A stretch of 64,000 bases of DNA from Endomychus coccineus (lineage: Eukaryota; Arthropoda; Insecta; Coleoptera; Endomychidae), in the NCBI GenBank assembly GCA_958510875.1, contig OY294072.1, positions 3,410,001 to 3,474,000 of the forward strand, given 5' to 3'. The notes beneath the pieces are model-generated. The model saw only the letters and a program-made list of their open reading frames with translations, was not told where the DNA came from and made no database searches. Position 1 is the first letter of the stretch. Each line of letters begins with the position of its first letter. A program made the translations under genes and the position numbers. Positions 56,741-64,000 of this stretch are shown here, piece by piece.

Positions 56741-57439
56741 ATGTCGCAGTTATTCACGCTAACAAGCACCAACCATATATTCTCGTTCACACCGCAGAAT
56801 TCGATAGAGTTGAAGCCTGATAAGCGATACTATTTGGCTTTGTTGGGATTTACTTCTTATAACTCTATACCGAATATCGAGAACGAAAAATATTACTATT
56901 TGGGTGGCGATGGAAAGACTTTGAAAACAATCGAAATACCTTCGGGCAACTACGAAATATCCGACATTGAAGAATTGATTCGGAAAAGATTGAACGTAAA
57001 AGAAGATGTCTTCTCGCTGAAGCCCAATAACAATACATTAAAGTGTGAGATATTTCATCAGAACCACGACATTTCGTTTGTTGAGGAAGATAGCTTGGGT
57101 AAAATATTGGGGTTTTCGCGTAAAGTCTTGGAAAAGGGCGTGGTGCACATGTCCGATTTGCCTGTCAACATTATAAAAGTAAGCAACATCCGGTTCGAAT
57201 CAAACATTACCGTAGGAGCCTTCTACCGAGATAGACCTGCGCATACGATCTACGACTTTCCCATCACCGACGATCCCGGCTATAGAATTGTGGAACGTTT
57301 GAGGAATCCTCTATATTTACCAGTGTCAGATATCGCTGAAATTACCAACATCACCGTACTCGCTCTAGATCAGCATTCGAATCCGATAAATTTTTGTGGT
57401 GAAGAAAGTGTTCTACATCTACATTTACAAGAAGTCTGA
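56741..57439 (+). CDS. Gene O copy 2: penton-like minor capsid protein
   Basis: 232 residues, intact, six or so substitutions from copy 1 (for example F to Y in ENEKYYY and R to C near the end). Same inferred single jelly-roll vertex role. Confidence 0.7.
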   Translation: MSQLFTLTSTNHIFSFTPQNSIELKPDKRYYLALLGFTSYNSIPNIENEKYYYLGGDGKTLKTIEIPSGNYEISDIEELIRKRLNVKEDVFSLKPNNNTLKCEIFHQNHDISFVEEDSLGKILGFSRKVLEKGVVHMSDLPVNIIKVSNIRFESNITVGAFYRDRPAHTIYDFPITDDPGYRIVERLRNPLYLPVSDIAEITNITVLALDQHSNPINFCGEESVLHLHLQEV

Positions 57440-57448
57440 GAACGGAAT

Positions 57449-57601
57449 ATGGGCCTAGTTGTTGCTGCTGCTGGCAATAAAAGAACCTCGCACGCTTCAT
57501 ATTCATCAGTCTTCAACAAAACGTTCAAAGTTCGAGAGCTACTACCACTCACCAAAGCCAACCGATTAGTTCTACAATCTTTAGGGTTTCGCCTTAAATA
57601 A
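57449..57601 (+). CDS. Gene P copy 2: 50-residue micro-ORF
   Basis: ATG at 57449, TAA at 57599-57601; MCP ATG two bases later. One residue shorter than copy 1 by loss of a whole codon in the alanine/glycine run; other changes are silent. Confidence 0.65.
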   Translation: MGLVVAAAGNKRTSHASYSSVFNKTFKVRELLPLTKANRLVLQSLGFRLK

Positions 57602-57602
57602 A

Positions 57603-58865
57603 ATGTCTAATAAGCGAAAGTTCGGTGGTGTAGATGATAATGGAGATAACAATGTTATCTCTTCAATTTTCGATTTATACCAGCAGCCGAAATTCGACGA
57701 GTCGATTCGGAAAGCCGAGTATAGATCGATTACACCGTTCGTTAAAGCCTTCAATAACAGCGACATCGTGGAGTTTGGAATAAATCAAGTGGACGCGTTT
57801 TTTTCCATGAAGGATACTCTATTGGCGATCAAGGGGAAGATCGAAGTGAAGGGTGGAGGTAATGTTATATTGTTGCCGAATTATGGAGCCTTCCTTTTCG
57901 ACTCTTGCTCGTACATTGAGAGTGGCAGAGACATCGAAACAGTTCGAGATCCTGGTATAGTCAGCGCTGTTCGAGCATTTACCTGCTACGCTCCTACAGC
58001 TTCTACGCATATGGCTACCGCTAGTTGGTTGTATCCCCTTGAGAGCGTAGTTCTGCACGAAACTAAATCATTCAGTCTATTGATTCCTCTGAAGCATATA
58101 TTCAACATTTTCAACGATTACCCGATGATTACATTTGGTAGGCAGACTATTCGACTGGTACGTGCTCGAAACGATAACGATTGCGTTAACATTGAAACCA
58201 CCACGACCACCATTAAATTCCTGATTGATAGCATGGAATTGAAAGTGAAGTATATCTATCCCAACGATATAATTAGAGAAAAGCTATTGCGAGCAATCAA
58301 GAGTGATTCACCCATCCTAATTCCATTCCGGAAGTGGGAATGCCATGAGCTTCCTGCCATAACAAGCGAGGCCCGACGAGAAATTTGGGCGGTCAAGACT
58401 AGTGCAGCAGTTGAAAAACCTCGCTATGTCATAGTATTCTTTCAAACGGACAAAAGGAACAATGTGAAGGCTAACCCCACAATATTTGACCATCTGGATA
58501 TAACAAGTATTCGCTTATCTCTAAACGGCGAATATTACCCCAACGAGCGAATGAACTTGGACTTTGCCAAGGATGATTTCACGCTCGCCCACCATAACTA
58601 TACAGAGTTCTACTCTAGCTATACAAATTCCTCGTCGGCTGTGAAACAACCAATGTTAGATTACACCAGTTTCAAAAAACGCGCCCTCTACATAATCGAT
58701 TGTTCGAAACAGGAGGAAGCAGTGAAATCTGCAACTGTTGATGTGCGATTGGAAATCGAGGCAGATAAGGGATTTCCAGCCAATACGAAAGCATATTGCA
58801 TCATCATTCACGATTGTTTGATGGAGTACTACCCCCTCTCGGAAATAGTGAAGAGTCTAATCTAA
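57603..58865 (+). CDS. MCP: Gene Q copy 2: major capsid protein
   Basis: 420 residues, intact, same length as copy 1 with about ten substitutions (for example NQVN to NQVD, ATTSVKF to TTTTIKF). Double jelly-roll assignment as for copy 1. Confidence 0.8.
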   Translation: MSNKRKFGGVDDNGDNNVISSIFDLYQQPKFDESIRKAEYRSITPFVKAFNNSDIVEFGINQVDAFFSMKDTLLAIKGKIEVKGGGNVILLPNYGAFLFDSCSYIESGRDIETVRDPGIVSAVRAFTCYAPTASTHMATASWLYPLESVVLHETKSFSLLIPLKHIFNIFNDYPMITFGRQTIRLVRARNDNDCVNIETTTTTIKFLIDSMELKVKYIYPNDIIREKLLRAIKSDSPILIPFRKWECHELPAITSEARREIWAVKTSAAVEKPRYVIVFFQTDKRNNVKANPTIFDHLDITSIRLSLNGEYYPNERMNLDFAKDDFTLAHHNYTEFYSSYTNSSSAVKQPMLDYTSFKKRALYIIDCSKQEEAVKSATVDVRLEIEADKGFPANTKAYCIIIHDCLMEYYPLSEIVKSLI

Positions 58866-58915
58866 AACATACGGCCTAACGACTACGTCGCCCGATCAGT
58901 TTAGTACGAGTCATC

Positions 58916-59422
58916 ATGAGAATAGCATTGGTTGATATTCAGGGGTTCATCATCGATGATGTCTTTCATCCCAAAGAAATGTCTATACAAATTGGGTTCA
59001 AACGACATTATTCGTTGTTTAAGCCAGCCGTACCGCTTACGATGTTAAGTGAGAAGGATCGAAAGTCTGTTTGGTATTTGGAACATTTTTGTCATGGTTT
59101 GGAATATACATCGGGCGATGTGGAATATGAAGAAATTGATAATATTCTAAGATTGACTCTACTGTGTGCAGCCGACATTATATATGTTCGAGGACATCAA
59201 AAAGCCGAATTTCTCTCGAAAAAGTGTGTGGAGCTAGATATCTTTCCACGAATCGTAGATGTGTGCAGTTTCGACAACACCCTATGCCAAACGGGGAAAT
59301 TCGATCCGACAAACAGACTGAGCTGTCTAAATCATCGCAATGATGGAGGGAAATATATGTGTACAGTCCACCATGTCGATAATCTACAACATTGGTTCCT
59401 CACCATCATACTTCCAAAATAA
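58916..59422 (+). CDS. Gene R copy 2: VDIQGF protein, paralogue of A
   Basis: 168 residues, intact, about six substitutions from copy 1. TCAGT upstream is kept. The C-terminal cysteine/histidine group is unchanged except for NHIE to HHVD. Confidence 0.7.
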   Translation: MRIALVDIQGFIIDDVFHPKEMSIQIGFKRHYSLFKPAVPLTMLSEKDRKSVWYLEHFCHGLEYTSGDVEYEEIDNILRLTLLCAADIIYVRGHQKAEFLSKKCVELDIFPRIVDVCSFDNTLCQTGKFDPTNRLSCLNHRNDGGKYMCTVHHVDNLQHWFLTIILPK

Positions 59423-59500
59423 GAATGTACTTTCTCCAAAATAAAAATATTATTATTATTTGATATTTCATTTCTTCCCACACACATCATAAACGACCCC

Positions 59501-59661
59501 AAGTCGTTTGAGTCGCTTGCGAGTCGCTTCCGAGTCGCTTTCGAGTCATCTGCGAGTCGCTTCCGAGTCGCTTCCGAGTCGCTTGCGAGTCGCTTGCGAG
59601 TCGCTTTCGAGTCGCTTGCGAGTCGCTTCCGAGTCGCTTTCGAGTCGCTTTCGAGTCGCAT
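59501..59661. repeat. 11-bp tandem repeat GAGTCGCTTNC
   Basis: About 14 units of GAGTCGCTT followed by GC, CC or TC, directly inside the right terminal repeat. Copy 1 has only about four units at 32370-32410. The frames across it are repeat artefacts. Confidence 0.85.
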
Positions 59662-60433
59662 GAGTCGAACTGGTGACAGTCTGTACCTTGGGTCCACCAT
59701 GACAGCTGTCACGTGGTGGTGACACCTCCACGGAGCAGTCTGTACCTTAGGTCCACCATGACAGCTGTCACGTGGTGGTGACACCTCCACGGAGCAGTCT
59801 GTACCTTAGGTCCACCATGACAGCTGTCACGTGGTGGTGACACCTCCACGGAGCAGTCTGTACCTTAGGTCCACCATGATAGCTGTCACGTGGTGGCGAC
59901 ACCTCTACGAAGCAATCTGTACCATAGGTCCGCCATGACAGCTGTCACATGGTGGTGACACCTCCACAACGCAATCTGTACCAAAGGTCCGCCATGACAG
60001 CTGTCACGTGGTGGTGACACCTCTACGAAGCAATCTGTACCATAGGTCCGCCATGACAGCTGTCACGTGGTGGTGACACCTCCACGGAGCAGTCTGTACC
60101 TTAGGTCCACCATGACAGCTGTCACGTGGTGGGGACATCTCCACGAAGCAATCTGTACCTTAGGTCCACCATGACAGCTGTCATGTGATAGTCACATGAC
60201 CCCTGTACATGTGACACACTTTTTGTACACACCCTGTATACTCGATGGCAGCTGCCTCGTGATAGTCACATGACCCTGTACATGTGACACACTTTTTGTA
60301 CGCACCCTGTATACTCTTTACAAACAACATATCCTTATCTCACACCTTATCACACACATCCATTCCTTATCACCGACCCCCCTATGGCCGCCATCTTGGT
60401 TCTTGATCGTAGAAGTAGTCCATTGTATCTACT
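59662..60433 (-). repeat. Copy 2 right terminal inverted repeat
   Basis: Inverted partner of 40308-41160, with nine 59-60-bp units, the two ~80-bp units and the outer unique part ending GTATCTACT. One base differs from the left end within the outer 35. Confidence 0.93.
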
Positions 60434-60439
60434 TATGAC
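60434..60439. repeat. Target site duplication of copy 2 (right)
   Basis: TATGAC after the TCTACT terminus, identical to 40302-40307. Confidence 0.95.
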
Positions 60440-60773
60440 CCTATGAGTAACAATTTTGAGGTTAAATGCCATAGAATTATCTTAAACTTGAAAAGCTGAT
60501 TATAATAGATGTGGATAGAGTGTTTATCATAGAATAACTAATTCATACAATAATCATAGATATTTATAATTGTACAATCTCAGAATGTCTTGTATTTAAT
60601 CAAATTCAATCCATTTCAAATTGTAATTAGCCATACATTACTCTTTCACACACAACCGATCCAATGTTTTCTGCAGTTTTAATTGGATCTCAAAACACAA
60701 GTCGGCTGCAGACGCATTTCATTAATCGAAATCATCTATTCTTTTCTAAATTACATGGAAACACTAATTCACA

Positions 60774-60811
60774 TTTTGATAAAGACAATAAACATTGTCG
60801 AAACGTCAAAA
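60774..60811 (+). ncRNA. Hammerhead-like motif, copy b
   Basis: TTGATAA, stem GACAAT/ATTGTC, GAAACGTC, flanked by TTTT/AAAA. Same architecture as the 40063-40100 and 61655-61692 motifs, with two core differences from CTGATGA. Confidence 0.35.
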
Positions 60812-61654
60812 ATAATTTTTATTTCATTTTATTTTCAGTATATATACGAACCAATATACCAAGAAAGCATACAAATATTACAAATGGTTCAAGAATATCA
60901 ATAAAAGAATAATTTCGCCTGGTGAAATAGATTTTTTATTTTTCAGGAATACACTACTCTCAACATCAATATACATACATCATAAGAATCATGGCTTTTT
61001 ATAAGAAAATTGAAGAAAATTATGGATTCTACACCGTCCATTTATTGAAAACTTTCTCAAAGATGATGAATACTTTCGCCAATCAGAAAGGAAAATAGGA
61101 AAATATACTTATTACGACTATAAAGTTCAAGAATAATACCAAAATTTTCAAAAATCAATGATAATCACATCATCCTCAACAGTGAGTACTTAGATAATGC
61201 TTATCTTCAATTCAAAGAAACATTTCAATTGAAAGTATTGAAACCTCTTAATATCTGACATTTGTAAATGTATATTCAAAATTCAACCTAAAAAAGATAA
61301 CGTATTGTTTAACTATGACACTATGAGTAACAATTTTGAGGTTAAATTCCATAGAATTATCTTAAACTTGAATAGTTGATTATATTAGATGTGGATAGAG
61401 TGTTTATCATAGAATAACTAATTCATACAATAATCATAGATATTTATAATTGTACAATCTTAGAATGTCTTGTATTTAATCAAATTCAATCCATTTCAAA
61501 TTGTAATTAGCCATACATTACTCTTTCACACACAACCGATCAAATGTTTTCTGCAGTTTTAATTGGATCTTAAAACACAAGTCGGCTGCAGACGCATTTC
61601 ATTAATCGAAATCATCCATTCTTTTCTGAATTACATGAAAACACTTATTCACAT

Positions 61655-61692
61655 TCTGATAAAGACAATAAACATTGTCGAAACGTCAAAAA
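61655..61692 (+). ncRNA. Hammerhead-like motif, copy c
   Basis: CTGATAA, stem GACAAT/ATTGTC with AAAC loop, GAAACGTC. One core difference from CTGATGA...GAAA, the closest of this type in the window. Confidence 0.4.
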
Positions 61693-61786
61693 GTATTTTT
61701 ATTTCATTTTATTGTCAGTATATATACGAACCAATATACCAAGAAAGCATACAAATATTACAAATGGTTCAAGAATATCAATGAAA

Positions 61787-61866
<80 letters not shown>
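61787..61866. repeat. (AT)n microsatellite
   Basis: Two AT runs separated by GGATGT, between the pseudo-LTR-like repeat and the Penelope pair. Confidence 0.95.
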
Positions 61867-61869
<3 letters not shown>

Positions 61870-61964
61870 CCGCTTCAGGTTTTCGCGGGCGTTATATGCT
61901 GTATTGGGTTGCCGGGATATACTCCGCGTTGTCGTAGATTAGTTTCGATAGAAACCGTTGATAT

Positions 61965-62002
61965 GACGACGTTTCGGCACAATCTTATGTGCCATCTTCA
62001 GG
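61965..62002 (-). ncRNA. Hammerhead-like motif at a Penelope end
   Basis: Minus strand: CTGAAGA, stem GGCAC/GTGCC, GAAACGTCG. One base from the CTGATGA core. It lies just downstream of the leftward GIY-YIG gene remnant, where Penelope-like elements are known to carry hammerheads. Confidence 0.45.
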
Positions 62003-62009
62003 GCTGCTG

Positions 62010-62766
62010 CTCTGCTTCGAGTTAACTTGAAACTGATCTCCGTTGATCCTGTTCGTCTTTTATCTATCCTTGTTACATCTGGATGATTTTGCCGGTTTGA
62101 TGCGTCTAATTGAGCTTGATGGTCTGTTGCGTTCCAGCGATTTTGTCGGTTCGTTGCGTTCGAGCGAGTTTGCCGGTCCGTTGAATTAGTCTGGTTGACT
62201 GTTCTCCTGGGTGGTTGAAGGGCTGGTTACCAAGCAGTTGGTAATCTCTGTGTATCATCTCTTGTATTGAGATTTGAAGGTCGCTTCTCGATTTCGATAG
62301 CTTCTCTTATGATGCGTTTTCTTTTGTGCTCCAGGCTGGCTAGGACTCGGGTGTTGTCAAAATCGATTGCATGTGAAGTTTTTCTCACATGTTCGGCAAG
62401 TGATGATGTTGTTTCTTGCTTTGCGACTGCTTTGCGGTGTTCTTCACATCGAATGTTGATTCTTCTGTTATTTTGTCCTATGTAGCTTCCTCCGAAATCT
62501 TTGCATGGTAGTTCGTAGACCCCTTATGTTTCCAGATTTATTTTGGATTTAGCGTTAGGCAATACTTGACCAATCTTTCTTGTCGTGTTGAAACTTGTCT
62601 CAATGTTGTGTTTTTTGAGAATTCTGCTGATCTGTTCTGTAGTACCTTTGACGTAAGGGAGATGGGCTTTGGCGACAGGTTCTCCTTTTTCTTCTTCTGT
62701 GGTTCGATCTGTCTGGCGTCGTGGCCTCAGTGCTCGGCGGATATTGATGACGAGCACTGAGGCCAC
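62010..62766 (-). pseudogene. Penelope-like element C-terminus with GIY-YIG, left arm
   Basis: Leftward: KAHLPYVKGTTEQISRILKK then HNIETSFNTTRKIGQVLPN, a stop at 62524, then the GIY-YIG domain (GVYELPCKDF..SYIGQ.NRRI, EH..AVAKQETTSSLAEH) and RKRIIREAIEIEK. The catalytic region has changes (CKDF for CKDC). Stops interrupt it. Mirror image of the right arm; the centre is near 62749. Confidence 0.85.
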
Positions 62767-62990
62767 GACGCCAGACAGATCGAACCACAGAAGAAGAAAA
62801 AGGAAAACCTGTCGCCAATGCCCATCTCCCTTACGTCAAAGGTACTACAGAGAAGATCGTCCCTTGCTCGGCGGATATTGATGACGAGCACTGAGGCCAC
62901 GACGCCAGACAGATCGAATCACAGAAGAAGAAAAAGGAGTACCTGTCGCCAAAGCCCATCTCCCTTACGTCAAAGGTACTACAGAGAAGA
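62746..62990. repeat. ~120-bp tandem duplication at the palindrome centre
   Basis: GAGCACTGAGGCCACGACG and the following ~115 bases occur twice in direct order, beginning near 62754 and 62885. The sequence immediately left (62600-62748) is the inverted copy. Confidence 0.75.
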
Positions 62991-63625
62991 TCAGCAGAAT
63001 TCTCAAAAAACACAACATTGAGACAAGTTTCAACACGACAAGAAAGATTGGTCAAGTATTGCCTAACGCTGAATCCAAAATAAATCTGGAAACACAAGGG
63101 GTCTACGAAATACCATGCAAAGATTGCGAAGGAAGCTACATAGGACAAACTAACAGAAGAATCACCATTCGACGTGAAGAACACCGCAATGCAGTCGCAA
63201 AACAAGAAACAACATCATCACTTGCCGAACATGTGAGAAAAACTTCACATGAAATCGATTTTGACAACACCCGAGTCCTAGCCAGTCTGGAGCACAAAAG
63301 AAAACGCATCATAAGAGAAGCTATCGAAATCGAGAAGCGACCTCCAAATCTCAATACAAGAGATGATACACAGAGATTACCAACTGCTTGGAAACCAGCC
63401 CTTCAATCACCCAGGAGAACAGTCAACCAGACTAATTCAACGGACAGGCAAACTCGCTCGAACGCAACGAACCGACAAAATCGCTCGAACGCAACAGACC
63501 ATCAAGCTCAATCAGACCCATCAAACCGGCAAAATCAAACGACGGTGAAACCGACAGACAAACACTTACAACTTCTGTGGTACCCGACTAGTGAAAGTGG
63601 ACTGTTTATCTTTTGTGACGCATAA
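62894..63625 (+). CDS. Penelope-like element C-terminal fragment with GIY-YIG endonuclease
   Basis: Open frame of about 243 codons, 5'-truncated at the palindrome centre (no RT domain). Order: LPYVKGTTEKISRILKKHNI linker, the GIY-YIG core (GVYEIPCKDCEGSYIGQTNR, then R..EH..AV), the family motif LAEH..KTSHEIDFDNTRVL, and IIREAIEIEK, then a low-complexity RQNRSNATD-like tail. In intact elements this endonuclease nicks the target for reverse transcription. All key residues appear present, but without RT the copy cannot act alone. Confidence 0.85.
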   Translation, partial: RPRRQTDRITEEEKGVPVAKAHLPYVKGTTEKISRILKKHNIETSFNTTRKIGQVLPNAESKINLETQGVYEIPCKDCEGSYIGQTNRRITIRREEHRNAVAKQETTSSLAEHVRKTSHEIDFDNTRVLASLEHKRKRIIREAIEIEKRPPNLNTRDDTQRLPTAWKPALQSPRRTVNQTNSTDRQTRSNATNRQNRSNATDHQAQSDPSNRQNQTTVKPTDKHLQLLWYPTSESGLFIFCDA

Positions 63626-64000
63626 ATATGAAACATAATCAGGATTCTGAAATATACGTATCTGTAACTATTCGTAAGACAACATTACAAATAAAATAGA
63701 ATTTTCTATTTTAAGGACAGAAAAAAAATCGATTATCAGGCACCGGCAAGAAAAGCAGCTTTCTTCTTTGAAAAAATATTTGGATTCTCCAGGAACAAAT
63801 GTTTTTCTGAGATTATCGATGATGCTTCCAGCAGATGCATCATTTCCAACTGAAAAAGATCACCGTCAAATGACAAAATGGAAATAATGAAATAAATTAT
63901 AAAGTTTTACTAGATTTTTTCACCAGACCATTGCCAAAGGCGAGAAAGTTGTAAATGATTAGCCCATTTATTCTACATGAAGATATATGGTTGACGTTTC
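63626..64000. other. Right flank, nothing recognised
   Basis: AT-rich sequence after the Penelope fragment; no gene or repeat identified within the 375 bases available. Confidence 0.3.

Larger units (their letters stand above)
60440..61785 (+). repeat. Penelope-associated direct repeat pair
   Basis: 60440-60900 and 61320-61785 are close direct copies (starting CTATGAGTAACAATTTTGAGG), ~890 bases apart. Between them, 61122-61320 matches 40101-40307. The pattern fits the partially duplicated pseudo-LTRs of Penelope-like elements. Hammerhead-like motifs sit at 60774-60811 and 61655-61692. Confidence 0.7.

Noticed and set aside
62600..62881. Matching frames MATGFPFSSSVVRSVW on both strands near 62.7 kb
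   Set aside because: They exist because the palindrome centre reads the same on both strands; the true Penelope frame is different.

Overview
The window is AT-rich, repeat-laden animal nuclear DNA, most likely from an insect: it holds BEL/Pao, LINE and Penelope retroelement remnants, arthropod-style TCAGT initiators and short spliceosomal introns. I see no confident host gene; one possible first exon lies near 11.2 kb. I could not identify the species.

The main content is two large, same-orientation copies of one virus-like DNA transposon of the Polinton/Maverick (adintovirus-like) class. Copy 1 spans 13528-33117 (19.6 kb) and copy 2 spans 40308-60433 (20.1 kb). Each has long terminal inverted repeats starting AGTAGAT and its own perfect 6-bp target duplication (CTTATG for copy 1, TATGAC for copy 2), so they are independent insertions and not a segmental duplication. 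Both share one gene order. From left to right: a small protein (A, +), an overlapping-frame membrane-protein candidate (B, +), a multi-intron gene with a SUMO-interaction-like motif (C, -), a small OB-like protein behind a leader intron (D, +), and a protein-primed family B DNA polymerase (E, +). Then come a leftward cluster of unknown F, unknown G, chromodomain integrase H, fibre-like I, DUF8207-like J and packaging ATPase K (all -). The rightward virion cluster follows: PLA2/pX-like L, adenain-like protease M, unknown N, penton-like O, a 50-51 aa micro-ORF P, double-jelly-roll capsid Q, and R, a paralogue of A.

The genes describe a complete virus plan: replication (E, perhaps D), integration (H), packaging (K), capsid (O, Q), maturation protease (M) and entry/core (L). 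Protease M has no AUG of its own. It lies in the -1 frame behind L, and a textbook A_AAA_AAC slippery heptamer sits just before the L stop in both copies, which suggests a gag-pro-like frameshift. K and L diverge from a 72-bp promoter, and O has its own TATA-Inr pair with the same 32-nt spacing. C and D diverge from a triplicated CRE/GATA/TATA repeat. Both copies are damaged, differently: copy 1 has lost A, E, F, G, H, I and N; copy 2 has lost E, the end of J and the middle of C. Most virion genes remain open in both.

Flanks: 0.2-1.8 kb is a decayed BEL/Pao; 9.1-9.7 kb and 37.6-38.3 kb are LINE reverse transcriptase remnants. Copy 1 sits at the stop codon of a decayed transposase-like gene (33.1-34.3 kb). 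Copy 2 sits in a Penelope-associated repeat whose second copy (61.1-61.8 kb) preserves the empty site. The right end (61.9-63.6 kb) is a head-to-head pair of Penelope GIY-YIG ends. Two giant (CA/GT)n tracts (1.0 and 1.8 kb) lie inside the elements. The remaining DNA is mostly anonymous AT-rich sequence with small foldback repeats.
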